Source: Dimorphilus gyrociliatus
Lineage: Eukaryota; Annelida; Polychaeta; Dinophilidae
Reading direction: 5' to 3'
Length of the DNA: 64,000 bases
NCBI GenBank assembly: GCA_904063045.1
Contig: CAJFCJ010000023.1
Location: 248,001 to 312,000 of the forward strand
Part shown: positions 1-11,800 of the stretch, piece after piece
Numbering within the stretch: the stretch's first letter is position 1
Layout: every line of letters begins with the position of its first letter
The notes under the pieces: generated by a model
Told to the model about the DNA's origin: nothing
What the model saw: only the letters and a program-made list of their open reading frames with translations
The model's database searches: none
Position numbers and translations under genes: made by a program

Positions 1-2
1 AA

Positions 3-616
3 GCATGCCCTTTGAACTACTTAAAGAAGAACAGACAAATCATTTGGACACTTCCAACCAATCACCAAGCTATTTCAGATTTATTTAAATATAGAGTCGC
101 TGAAATCAGACTAAATTTTGTTGGTGCGAAGAAAACTGGTCAAAACTCTAAATTGAAGGTTCAAATCGAAAGTAGCGGTGACTTTAAAGGACGCTCGAAG
201 GATGCTAGCTATAATTTTATAACAAGAGCTCTAAGATTGACATACGAATATGATTTGGATACTTGTAAGTAGAAAACACAATATTATTTCCATTGTTGAT
301 AAATAACATTATCAAATATATAATTAAACGCTTTTCTTCTTCTTCTATCCAATCTTTTAATAATTAATGAAATCAATTTGAATATCTTAATCATTGGCTT
401 TCTTTTTTTATAGCTGAAATTTCTATCCATGCCGATGTCTACAGACCATTTAGAAATATTGTTAGTCATATAACTCCTTATACAACATGGATCCTGAGAA
501 TATCCGATGATAGAAGTCGTGATATAGACCTTTCAGAAGTAACAGAATTAAGAATGAGACTCGACGGAAGTGCTGTTGATGGTGAAAATAAGAAGTTTAT
601 GCAGTCACAAAATTAA
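3..616 (+). CDS. 3' end of an unrecognised gene; two last exons of a beta-rich protein, tentatively TcA-toxin C-terminus-like
   Basis: Exon A is open from the window edge to 264 and ends at a GTAAGT donor. Exon B runs from 414, after a T-rich tract and TAG, to the TAA at 614-616. The junction is phase 1 and stays in frame, giving about 154 residues with no start codon in the window. The 149-bp intron is AT-rich. The protein alternates charged and hydrophobic residues as beta strands do, has no signal peptide or membrane segment here, and ends in the short tail MQSQN. The strand pattern (a PFRNIV-like segment, then TTWILRI, then DIDLSEVTELRMRL) reminds me of the C-terminal region of TcA subunits of insecticidal toxin complexes and their eukaryotic relatives. 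That is a weak family-level resemblance from memory, not a proven homology. The missing upstream exons would decide it. Confidence 0.55.
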
Positions 617-2110
617 CTAGCATATATATCTTCATAATCCAATAATTATTACGTTCCACTTGTAAAAGTATAATAAATATCCATTTAATTGCTGCAAAAA
701 ACAAAATAACATATAGAAAGAGCAACAACGCATAATAACAAGTTTATTAATAATAATCATATTAATAATAATCATCATCATTATCGTCATTTGTCCGTTT
801 GAAACTATTTTTGTTATTAAGAAGAAAAATCCTTTGGGTAGTTTATTTCTATTATTTATCTCTACTTTCAAATAAAAAGAAGAGAAATCTTCATTAAAGT
901 TTGCCAGAAAAGAAAGAGGAACGGGTATATAATGTTTATAATACAGTATATATACAGTATATATATTAAATCTATATATATATTTATTACAAATTGCATA
1001 AAAAACATCTCATTTTTGTTTATATAAGAAATAATAAAGTCTTTTCTTTTAACAATTTTATTAATCCCCTGTAGCTTTTAAGAATTTTTTTCCGGATTAG
1101 GGATTAGGGGCTAATCTTATTCTAATTTTTCTAGATAAAACTTCTTTAATTAATAAACCTACAGTATTTGAATAGGAATAGGTCATATAAGATATTTTAA
1201 TGTGAATACGTCATTAAAATAAACAGGTAATTAAGATTGAAAGAGTTGAATACCTTATGAAAAGCCAAGAAAAAGGAAAATTTCTCCAAGGGAATAACAA
1301 GAGCAATGATAATTAACTAATGAAAAACGTATTTTCTTAATTATAATACTCTAATACAATTACAGTATAATTAATTTATGTCTAAATTTAATAGAAGAGT
1401 TTGAATGAAGGATGGAAGATAAAATATATAGTAATAGTAAGCATAATAGCTATATGCTCAAGTATTCGTATACTTTAATTTTTTTATTATGGCTACAGTT
1501 AGAAGCCTATTGGAACTTGTCCATCGGAAGGCAGACCTAAATCTTCATATCCCATTCTTATCTCGAGTAAAAATAGTTTCGCTAACCAAAGCTTTAACTG
1601 AACCTGTTAATCTTAATTGGACACTTAAGATACAAATTTGCAAAGTCACATACGTGTGTTATCCTTCCTTTATGTATTAATATTAGTCTTTTTTATTTCT
1701 TGGTGATACGTTCGTTTAAAATATTTGAAGTATATATGACTAATTTAAATATTTATGTTTTTGGTTTAGGCTTTGATTTTAATCTTTTGTCTTGAAAATA
1801 ACGAAGACATTAATCATATCATGAAATATAACAGATAAATCTATCTATAGGCAAGCTTAGACCTTATAAAGTTAGCAGAGAAATAATTCATTATACTTTA
1901 ATTACTTCAAAATGGACTTTATTTTTATATAGGATTCTAGATTAAAAATAGAAAGTTCTCATTCTAAAGACAAAGGGAATGTTATTGCTTAAAAATTTAA
2001 TGAATAGAAGAGATCAAAGCAAAAATTAAACTTTTTTCTGTAACGTATACAATTATTTCTCTTTCCCTATTGCGAAGAATATCTATTTACTTCATTGATG
2101 GTTTGATAAG
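617..2110. other. Non-coding interval, AT-rich
   Basis: No exon is supported. It contains a doubled TATACAGTATA-type motif at 941-965 and a short plus-strand open frame at 1489-1680. That frame lacks a recognisable product and has no convincing splice sites. Confidence 0.5.
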
Positions 2111-2880
2111 ACTTAAAATTGAACCGAAATTCCTATAACGGCTAACCAATGAACTAGCTGTTTATTTACTTTTAAATGTATTAGAAAACGACGATGTAGC
2201 TCAAATAATTAACAATAACGTGCTCGATAATTTGACCGAAATCAACGAACGATGATGCTTTCTAAAACAAAAGAATTGGATCGACTGTTAATGATTTTCG
2301 TCTCTATTATCAATATGCCATTAGCCTATGTTGCGAATCATTTAGCATTCTTAAAACTAAATAAATGTCAACTGTTAATGTTACTCATTAAAATTTGCCA
2401 GCTTCAATACAATTCCCTTGGCGAATTCAATACTTTTAAAAAAATTTGAAGCGGATTTGTTGTGATACCTCATCTGATTCTGCATATTGTGTTGATGTGA
2501 GCAAAATTACATTGAATGCTTCAATGATATTGAAAATGATAGCGTATCGAAGCTAAAAAATGGAACAAAGATACTGTGAGCGCAGCTTTTGATTGTGTCC
2601 AAAAATATAAATATGACAGCTTCTTATTCGCTGGTGTACGAGATGGCATTGGTGCAAAAATAAAGTAGCAACTGCCAAAGGAAATGCTTGTCAAAATTCA
2701 AAGGATGCTATTGTTACAAAGATTTTCTCCGATTTCCTTCCCTTAAAAACTGTGGTCTATAGGAGATGCTAGTGAAGTAGCATCATTCCTCAGTTAAAAT
2801 ATGAATGCAAAGATAAAGTCGTTACAAATGTAATAGCAAGATTTGATGATGACAATAATAGAATATAAATTATAGTTACA
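2110..2880 (+). pseudogene. Possible decayed coding region, family unknown
   Basis: From about 2125 the plus strand carries an open frame ending at a TGA near 2450, with protein-like composition (segments such as ENDDVAQIINNN and DNLTEINER). Further protein-like pieces follow in shifting frames to about 2870, including cysteine-containing segments such as CCDTSSDSAYC and DCVQKYKYDSFLF, interrupted by several stops and frameshifts. The G+C content is slightly above the flanks. This looks like a degraded coding sequence of a secreted or extracellular protein. I do not recognise the family and cannot exclude a chance open frame, or a live gene with short exons. It has no shared motif with the gene ending at 616. 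Confidence 0.25.
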
Positions 2881-5800
2881 TATTAACAATTAAATATTAT
2901 TATTACTTTCCGAATTGTAAATATTTATTTTATTTCTTTAAAAAACACATAGAAAGAAGATAACGATGACTAATAGTAATAACTAGTTCTTTTTCCATTT
3001 GATGTTGCTTTCTATTGTTTTGTTGTTTAGAGAGATTTGTTTACGCTTTAATTAAAAAACACAAATATTCATAGAGTTTCACGAAAGGAATAATATATGG
3101 TATTTTTAATATACATATCATTGTATAAATGTAGTCGTGTTAATGAATATGAACGTAAATCTAGTTGAATAAGGTTTTATTTTTAAATGAAATGTTAATA
3201 ATCATAATTAGTTATTTGAGTATTAAATTATATACAGTATATGTATTTCTGTAGCTTAAATTCAACATAATTTATATTAGTGTAGAATGATTATAGCTTA
3301 TATTACTTGTTTTATTTAGGTTGTAGAAGTGCATAAGTAGTCTGATAATATGAGCAATAACACTGATTCTTTATAGTTTATATTAAGAAAATTAATTAAA
3401 ATATTTTGTATTATTTCTGGCCATGATATGTTTGACAAAACATTTATAATACTCTATACATAGAAAAGTATATTTACATCATATTTAATACAATATCAGT
3501 TTTTTAATCAAGTTGATCTTGTTATGTGTAGAATGATGAATATTTTTACATTTACGCAGAATTTGTTAACATTGATCTAACATTGTGACAAAAAACGCTT
3601 TAAGCCAAATATTTACAACTAGGATCATTCTCTTTTCTTTTATTATTGTAAAGAAACGCCTATAAGTATTAGCACCTTCTTTGTTCTTTACAGATAATAG
3701 ATTTCAATGAATAAACTCTGTTGTTAAGTCTTTATTTTCATTTCGGAAAGTTTGCAAGAAATTCATCTGTTTAGTTCTCTCGTTCCAGATTTATGAATGG
3801 CGTTTAGACTATATCATACCGACCAGTTAGTTATGAATGGTAATTGCATTCTCCTTGTTTTTTCCTTTTATAAAAACGTGTTTAAAAATATTTTTGCCTG
3901 ATCAGGGAAATGGAGCTTTCCGTAAAACTCTTAATCATTAACTTGACAAGAGGAAATGATACATTCTGAAGAGAGGAAAGAATAGGCTGCTTTTGAAATT
4001 ATTTTCTCTATCTTTTCCTGTTGGTGAAATTTCGTATAGTGGTTCAAGTCTTAACATGACTTGAAAAGTTAATGGAAGTCGCCAATATTTGGCTCAAATA
4101 CAAGCTAATTGGGAGAGTAAAATGATCAAAGTTCTCTTTTAGTCTATTTCTAGTTGTATTATTTCTTTTTTATTAAAGTAAAATTAGTATTGACTAAATC
4201 TCGATCAATACCTGATGCAGTGTGCATTTCCTGAAATATATCAAGGATTTAAAGCCGCTTAAAGCATACACTTTATCACAATTGCATATTTAAAGGTTAG
4301 ATTAGATTGTAAAATATATATGTATATATATATATACAGAATATACGTATAATGGATAACTATCAATTTTTTGTTCAATCTTGACTTCTCTATTCTTTGA
4401 GGCAAAGTTGTAGGGTGATTTAAAAATTTAATAAAATTACAGAGAAGACTTTTTTAAAGAAGAATCAATTGGTTATCTAGAAAAGAATCTTTTACATCCC
4501 TATAGTTAGGATGAAAACAATAGAGATTTAGTATTAATTTACCATTACTTACAAGAGAAGGTAAGAAATATGGCAATATCAGTAAAAGAAATTTTATACA
4601 AGAAAAAAATAGATTACCCATATAGGAATAATATAAGAATATTACATATATACTGTATGCAGTATATTTAATATACTCTATAGGTATATATATATATATA
4701 TATATGATTTATTGCGTGAAACTTTGTACATGTCCCTTGAAAATAGACATGTAGAATACAATAGATAATGAATAATAAATAATTTAATAAGATTACTTTT
4801 TTTATGATTATCGTATTTTCTTTTTTACCTTGTTTTTTTATACTTTATAGAAATTCTGAAAGATATAAGATATAAACGCAACGAATCTAAATATTCATTG
4901 CAAAACAATACTTCTTTAGAGCTACAACAGCAAAATCCTTAAAGATAAAATTGATAAGCTGTATCTAATTATTCCTAACTTATGGTAGAATAAGCAATTT
5001 TAATGTTTAACTAGCTGTTGCCCATTTGCAAATAATTAGACTTTGAAATATTCTTTACACGCCCACCCATTTCCATCTATCAAATCATTAAAACAACAAA
5101 AGTTTATCTAGAAAACAAACAAAACTACTCTTATATAATTATCTTCTAAGATATTACGTAATTATGAAGAAAAAAGAATAACTTTTAAGATAAGAAGGCT
5201 ATATTAGGGTGATAAATAAAGTAAAAGATTATTATCTTGATGAATATTCACTAAAACTGCTTGCATAAATTAACAATTCAGTTCATAAAAAGGCAAATAT
5301 GAAGCATATTTTAACCCGTCTTTTTTCTTTTACGATAGAGAACGAAAGGGATTTTGTCAATTTATAAACGAAATATGAACAATATGATAGAGAAGAATTT
5401 TCTGCCAGTGATTTAGTCCCGTTTAACGTTGATTTCTTATTAATATAAAGACGAATGTTTATCCATCTTATCTTACAGTTATACATGTCGAAATAAATAA
5501 ATATATAATAAATATATACAGCATGCTGCATTTGCAAAGTGTGATATATTTATGATATACTTATTGAAAGATATATATATATATATATATATTTATAAAT
5601 TCATACAGTACATATATATATATATATATATATACACTTTGCTTATATTGATAATGATATCTATTGCATGTATAATTCGTTTATTGATATACTGTATAAT
5701 AAAATCTAAATTAAAACGTAATAGAAATAAATAGCATACAAATAACAAAAACAACAATTTTGAAGGAGAACGTTTAGAACGAAGACATAACATCAAATTT

Positions 5801-6246
5801 TTATTTTAACTGATATTTTTGATATAATTTTCTTATTATATGTACATACATTCTTCTATAAATATTACACTAATACATTAATATTTATGGTCAAGTTTTA
5901 CTTGAATTTCTTATTAATTTATTACAATTCAATTAAAAATACTTAAACAAAACTTTAAGAAGGCTATGAATACTAGAATTTTAGCTATAATCGTTAATTT
6001 TCAAAGTATTTGATGTAAACATGTAACAGGAAAGAGAAAACTTTGAACAATTAGGTTATTGACTCTTTAAGAAGTTTGATTAGTGTGTTGATTGTGCGTC
6101 AACTATGTTAAACGATAATAATGTAGATTTTTATCAACGACACTTTATAAAAAGGTTAAAGAGAACGATCGCGAACTGTTTTAAAGATATTCCTCTGAAC
6201 CATAGGAGTCAACGTTTAAATTGTTTTGCGTGCAGACGAGCTAAAT

Positions 6247-6391
6247 GACAGAGAAAGAGAAAGAGAGAGAGAGAGAGAGAGAAAAGAAGAGAATGGAAAT
6301 ATAACAAAGTACAAAAGAAAAAGAATGCGTACAGCTAAACAGACAAAAAGATAGACAGATTGATAGATAGATAGATAGATAGATAGATAGA
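6247..6391. repeat. (GA)n and (GATA)n microsatellites
   Basis: A (GA)-rich tract lies at about 6247-6292 and a clean tetranucleotide GATA tract at about 6362-6390. They create a spurious serine/leucine/tyrosine-rich open frame on the minus strand. Confidence 0.95.
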
Positions 6392-6837
6392 CAGCATAAT
6401 GAAAGTTTAAGTGAAAATGGATAGGGAAAATGAGCAAAGTATATATTAATTAAATTAATAAAGCCATGTTTTTCTTATAGTTTTTCTTCTCTCCAACAAA
6501 CAAATATCTTTATTTCATTATTTCAAAACCTTTAAACAGCTTTTCTCGTTGTTTTTTCCTTGCTTATTAAACAAAAAGTATTTGTATATTTCTATAGACC
6601 AACTTATAATCAGACATCTATCTATTGCTAAAGCGATAGAAATTATATCTGCTCTTAAAGTTAATGCAAATTATTTTATCTCTCTTTTGCTTTACAAGTA
6701 CAACTCGATAAGTCGTCACTTTGCTTCAAGACACCGTGCGAATAACTTTTCCAGACCGTATTTATCTTACTTTTTTTTCTTTTTATTTTTTAGTTTTTTG
6801 TTTATCATTACAACTATTAATTAAATAAATTACGAGT

Positions 6838-6857
6838 AATTAATTAATTAATTAATA
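6838..6857. repeat. (TTAA)n tract
   Basis: Five tandem copies of the tetranucleotide TAAT, about 180 bp upstream of the secreted-peptide gene. Confidence 0.9.
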
Positions 6858-7037
6858 GGAGAAGAAAATAAATAATAAAATTTTGTAAAACATTCTGATC
6901 GTCAGTCTAATAGTAAAAGGGGACAAGTCTAGTCCAAAGAATTTGGACAAAGGATAAAATTTAACTTTGAATATATTCTATCTCGCTTAAGTCTTTTAAT
7001 TGAAAATATTCATTTAATTACATCATTACTTAGAAAA

Positions 7038-7259
7038 ATGGCTTCTCAAAAAATCTTCTTAATGGTTTGTCTTCTATACTGCGTTATCAATCTGGGAAAT
7101 GCAGCAAGTCTAATCTCTACATGTTTTAAAGAAGCAAGGCGTGTAATGCCACAACCGGCTTACAATAATTTTCGTCAAATAGTAGAAGCAAGCTGCAAAA
7201 GTACTGATTGCTGTCTGAGGCTGATTTACTCATTTATGGGCAACAGTTTGAAAAGTTGA
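7038..7259 (+). CDS. Small secreted cysteine-containing peptide, family unknown
   Basis: Single-exon frame of 73 codons. The start has a good context (AAAA before ATGGC). The first 22 or so residues form a clear signal peptide: a short polar N-terminus, the hydrophobic run IFLMVCLLYCVI, then a likely cleavage after GNA. The mature peptide of about 50 residues is basic in its first half (KEARR) and has four cysteines in the pattern C-x23-C-x4-C-C, ending in NSLKS. No dibasic-plus-glycine amidation site is present. AATAAA at 7364-7369 lies about 105 bp past the stop and could be its polyadenylation signal. The four cysteines could make two disulphides, as in small hormones, antimicrobial peptides or venom-like peptides. 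The sequence does not say which. Export is well supported; function is unknown. Confidence 0.65.
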   Translation: MASQKIFLMVCLLYCVINLGNAASLISTCFKEARRVMPQPAYNNFRQIVEASCKSTDCCLRLIYSFMGNSLKS

Positions 7260-7363
7260 TTTTCCATTTACAATTAAAGCACTTTTATGTTATATGTACT
7301 TATTATATAAAATCTCTTTAACTTATTTTAATAGTTTTTGTCTTTTCATCCTATTAAAAAGCG

Positions 7364-7369
7364 AATAAA
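7364..7369 (+). terminator. Polyadenylation signal AATAAA
   Basis: Canonical hexamer about 105 bp after the stop of the secreted-peptide gene; assignment is by proximity. Confidence 0.45.
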
Positions 7370-8819
7370 GAATTTTCGAATTTCGCCTTTAAAGGATTTC
7401 TTATGAACAATTCTAACTTATATTAACTATCGTATCATATATAATTGGTTTGTCGGTTGTCGTTGATTATATTACATCAATTCTAAGACTTTTAATACTC
7501 TGGGATATTCTTAGAACAATTATCAATTATCCTAAATGACTTTAGCCTTCAATTATATTACAGTATATTAAATATAGTCATTTTTTCACTCTATTATTGC
7601 CTATTTTAAGAAGATGGAAGAGAGAAACTAAGCAAAAATTGAAAGAAATTTATAAACAAAAGAGAAAATTGTGAAATATGGAAAATTCGTTTTTTCTTTA
7701 TTTCTTTTCAATTCAAAACTGTTTTTATTTGAGAAGAGAATGAAAAAAGATACTAATTGAGTATTCTCCTCCTTTTTAAAAAAAGATAATGAGAATACTA
7801 TCGACATTTAAACAATGTATTTAGCCTATAAAATGTAAATTATTTCGATATATTTTTTTTTCAAGGTAATAAAAAGTAATCTACATATATACTGCATATA
7901 TATATTAATATTATAATAGATATACGCAATCGCCATCCGCCGATGAAGATATTCTATAAATATTCTATTTTATTACAAGGTTATAAGACAATCTCTTTCA
8001 TCAATTAATGTATAATTTTCATGTATTATAATATAACATAATAGGGTTTTCTTTATAGTTATTTCTTTGCATTTAAAACAGTTTTCATATAATACTTTGT
8101 CACTTTTCCCATCCGAAATGATTTTGAAACAATTCGATTAAGACTAATTAATATTCATAAACGATTTAAATATAGATATATTTCCCTCTTACTTTCGTAT
8201 AAGCACATAAAAAGAAAAACATTCTTTTGGTAGACTTTTCTTTTTATATAAAATAATGGAATGCTTTTTTCTCATTTAAATATAAAAGAAATAAAATTAT
8301 ACGGTATCTATAACTATTTACAATTTTCCTTCTCTTTTTTCAACAATGGCTCTTCTCTCATCTTTCTTCACCCTCTCGTCATTCTTCTCCGCCTTCTCCG
8401 CTCCTCTTTGTATAATCTATTTCAAATCTATTACTTGAGATTTTTTATAAAAATCTCTAAAAAACAACTTTCAATAAAATAGTATCAGCATAGAAAAAGA
8501 AAGCATAATTAATCTAAGTTGTTTACGTAATTAAAACAACAAATAGTATTATCGATACGTATCCATGGTAATAAAGTAGAAACAATAACATATATACAAA
8601 TATACAGAAATAATAAAATTTAATGGCAAGAGCAAAAATTTGACCGTAACTTCCTTCATTTTCAATTTGAATATCACCACTCTTCTTCTACTAGAAACGT
8701 AGATCTTTCCTTCTCTCTTCTTATCTTCTTGTCAAAATGAAAAAAGTTACAGTCTAGTTACCGAAAATTATTTTTTTTGCTTTGTTATCTTTGTTTGTTT
8801 GTCTATATTTGGATAGCAA
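7370..8819. other. Non-coding interval
   Basis: AT-rich sequence with no supported exon. If the DUF7044-type gene ends at 8820 on the minus strand, its 3' untranslated region lies here. I saw no clear AATAAA on that strand close to the stop. Confidence 0.45.
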
Positions 8820-11800
8820 TCAGTTCGAACTAAACCAGTAGATGGCTATAGGTAATAAGCAAGTAAAAGCAGTCCTGGAGGGGGCGCTGTTTTCTGGTGG
8901 ATGCTCTACGTTAAAGATTTCGGATCGTCTACCATCGTTATATTTCTCTTTTTTCTTTTTAACACCTTCTTTCTGCTTCTTTCTTCTGCATTTTCCTTTA
9001 GGAAATAAGAAAATGAAAACATATTATCATCTCACTTTTTTTATGTTTTTATATAGATAAATAAGTAAAATTGCGTGTATTTTGGGTGAAACGCCATCTG
9101 TCAAGCGATTATATTAACAAAACCTACTTGGATTTAAGTGGAAAGTCATGTTGACCGGTTTTCCAAAGATATGAGGCGCATTCATATTGCATTCCCTCTT
9201 CGTCTTTATCGTCATGATGTTACCCTTTTCTGTGATTTGCTGTTAAGATAAATAGATTTATTTCCTTCATTTGTCGACTAATGAATTTGGTATTCCTTGA
9301 TTAAAGGACAGTTTATTAGCATTCATAGCAGCTGTCTCGGAATAAAAAAACAACATCCTTCAAATATTCTCGCTCTCTCTCTCTCCTCTCTATCTTTCGC
9401 GCTCTTCGAATTTTAAAGAGAGGGGATTTGTTCCGTTCAAGAGAGCTCACTTTTGCAGCTAGCCTTACTCTCTTACAATGACATTTATAATTTTTATACT
9501 TCATTATATATTAGTGCTAAGCATATACACTTCATTAACTGTATATAAATTGTCTACATATGTCATACATGTAAATAATAAATCCTAGTTTGAGTTTTTA
9601 AGCGTCTAATCAAACAAAAGCAAAGTATTTTACAAAAGAAAATAATCAGTCATCGCGACAGCGCCAGCTGTAATACAGTATGAATATTTAATAAGCTACA
9701 AACCAGGCAATTTCGAACACCATTCCTTTCTTCTGCTTCGCCAACGAGAACGTAACGATGGCCGCCGTGATGCCATGAAGCATAACACTCTAATCTTCTT
9801 GCTAAATCCAAAGAAAACAATACGCACGCGGCTTTAGTGTAAATAGGATTTTTTTTTACACAAGTTCTAGTACTAACCTTCACACATAGTCGCTATAGTA
9901 ACGGCGTTTTGAGATAAGCAAGCGTTCAAATTTGATTTGCAATTGTCCTTCTCATTTTCAGCATCTGTGTAACGACCTCGCGATAGGCATTCAACTGGGC
10001 GAGCATGTTCGGCTGTTGTTGTAGAAGAAAAAAGGATATGCTTATTATCATGTATATGCAGCATATAGAATACACAATATATGATCATTCCCTTTCAGCA
10101 GTCATTCTAGTTTCTAGCATCCTTGACTGATAAACCCTCAAAGAATACTCTAAAATTATCATTATGTATACTGGGAAATAGAATATAAACAGTTTCAAAT
10201 TCTCCCTATTTCTCTCTTTCTCCCTCTCTTTCTCTCTTTCAATTCTCAAATAGAAACCGAAACACAAGAGACCTAAAGTGAAAATTCGACTAAATTCATT
10301 TAAATTAATAGCTATTTAACACCAAAATCAATTTTAGCGACCAAAGGAGGTTTTGGTCTAATTTCATCAATTCTATGAAATAAATTTCCCATTAATTTGG
10401 GGCTTTTTTGAAGGATGAATAAACCTAAATAGGCGGATGAGCGACGGCCAGATTATATAAATTAATAGCTAATTTCAAGAATACAGCGTGGGGTTTAGCA
10501 GTACTGGATGGATATATATATATATATAGTATATTATATACAGTCTGTATACTATACAGTCATATAATATGTAATTTAAACAATCTTAGACTAAATAGAT
10601 TTCTTTCTTTCTATTATTGCTTCATTTTTTGCAGTTACTTCATAATAAGTCTCTTGCGTCTAGCAGCTTCATTCTTTATAAACAATACAATTGTCCCAGA
10701 GAGAGAAAAGGGAGAGCAGATAGTCGTACAGTAAAATTGATATAAAAAGAGATAAACAGGAGAAATCATTTAAGGAATAGACAAAGATTTGTTTGTATAT
10801 AAATCCAACACTAATTTGTCTTGTCAATCCACAAGAATTGATAATCCTATACGACCTCCATTCTTCTATATATCATTATGTAAATAAAATGAAAAAAAGC
10901 GGGGGACAAATTTCCATTTTCCATTCTTTGTTATAAATAAAAGAATAATATCTATAATCTCTTCGACTAACCCTCAGAGTTATATATGTAAATTACCTAT
11001 AATATATAATCTATTAATATTTATTATTCACCTAATAAGATCTTCTTTTCGGCATTCTTTAGTGAAATTTCACACTTCCATCTATCATATTCGGGTAGAT
11101 CCTTCCCGATCAACAATTCTATCATGTTGTCATTTCGACGAATCACTTTGATGCAATGCATGATCGGATTGCTAAAAGAGAGAAAAGAAAGATATTAATC
11201 ACCGATTTAATCAATGCCTTTAATATCCTAATGTCCCAATAGAAAATAGAGGGAAAGAGATTAGGGGCGGGTTGAGGTGAAAGCGAGACGATAAAAGATG
11301 AGGCTAAAGGCTCTCCAATGGCATTTGATTGATAAGCAAAAGGTGTTGAAATCTCTTTTCTTCTTTGTTTCTCATGTAAAAGACGGGAAAGACTGCGGTA
11401 AAGAGGATTGATGAAGCTTTCAATAAAAAAGTCTTATTCGATTAAGGTAATTGGGGGACTGAGTTTTCTGGCATGCGATAGATGTTTACGTGTCGCGCCC
11501 CCTTGATGTCTTTTAGCATACGGTTTTAGCCTACTTCCTAGTTGGTCCTTGGGGATTAGTGGTAGCAGTAGGCTAAGAGTAAATGGTCGGTGGGTAGAAC
11601 TAGAGTAGTAATAACCTTATTTAGGCAGCAGTATTCTACCTATGTGCCTAGTGTTGTATTCGAATTCCAATGTAGCTTTTTTATTGCATTTTTGTTAGAG
11701 AAAATAGCGTTTTTTTCCCTTTCATAGTTTGCTAGTAAGTAAGCATCTCGTTCATAAAGAAGTAAAGAAGTTATCAAGGATAGAGTATCAAGGGTAATAT

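Larger units (their letters stand above)
2881..7037. other. Gene-poor interval with microsatellites
   Basis: No exon with a recognisable product was found. The interval holds TATACAGTATA near 3232, TA tracts near 4320, 4685, 5571-5592 and 5612-5634, and the GA and GATA repeats at 6247-6391. Open frames here are short and composed of repeat-driven residues. Confidence 0.5.

Noticed and set aside
6216-6437. Minus-strand Ser/Leu-rich open frame
   Set aside because: Driven by GA and GATA simple repeats.
9650-9703. Read-through of DUF7044-type exon 9 to a TGA, giving a different C-terminus
   Set aside because: The equivalent exon of the first module is spliced after the same C-[FL] position in phase 0, so splicing is preferred; not excluded.
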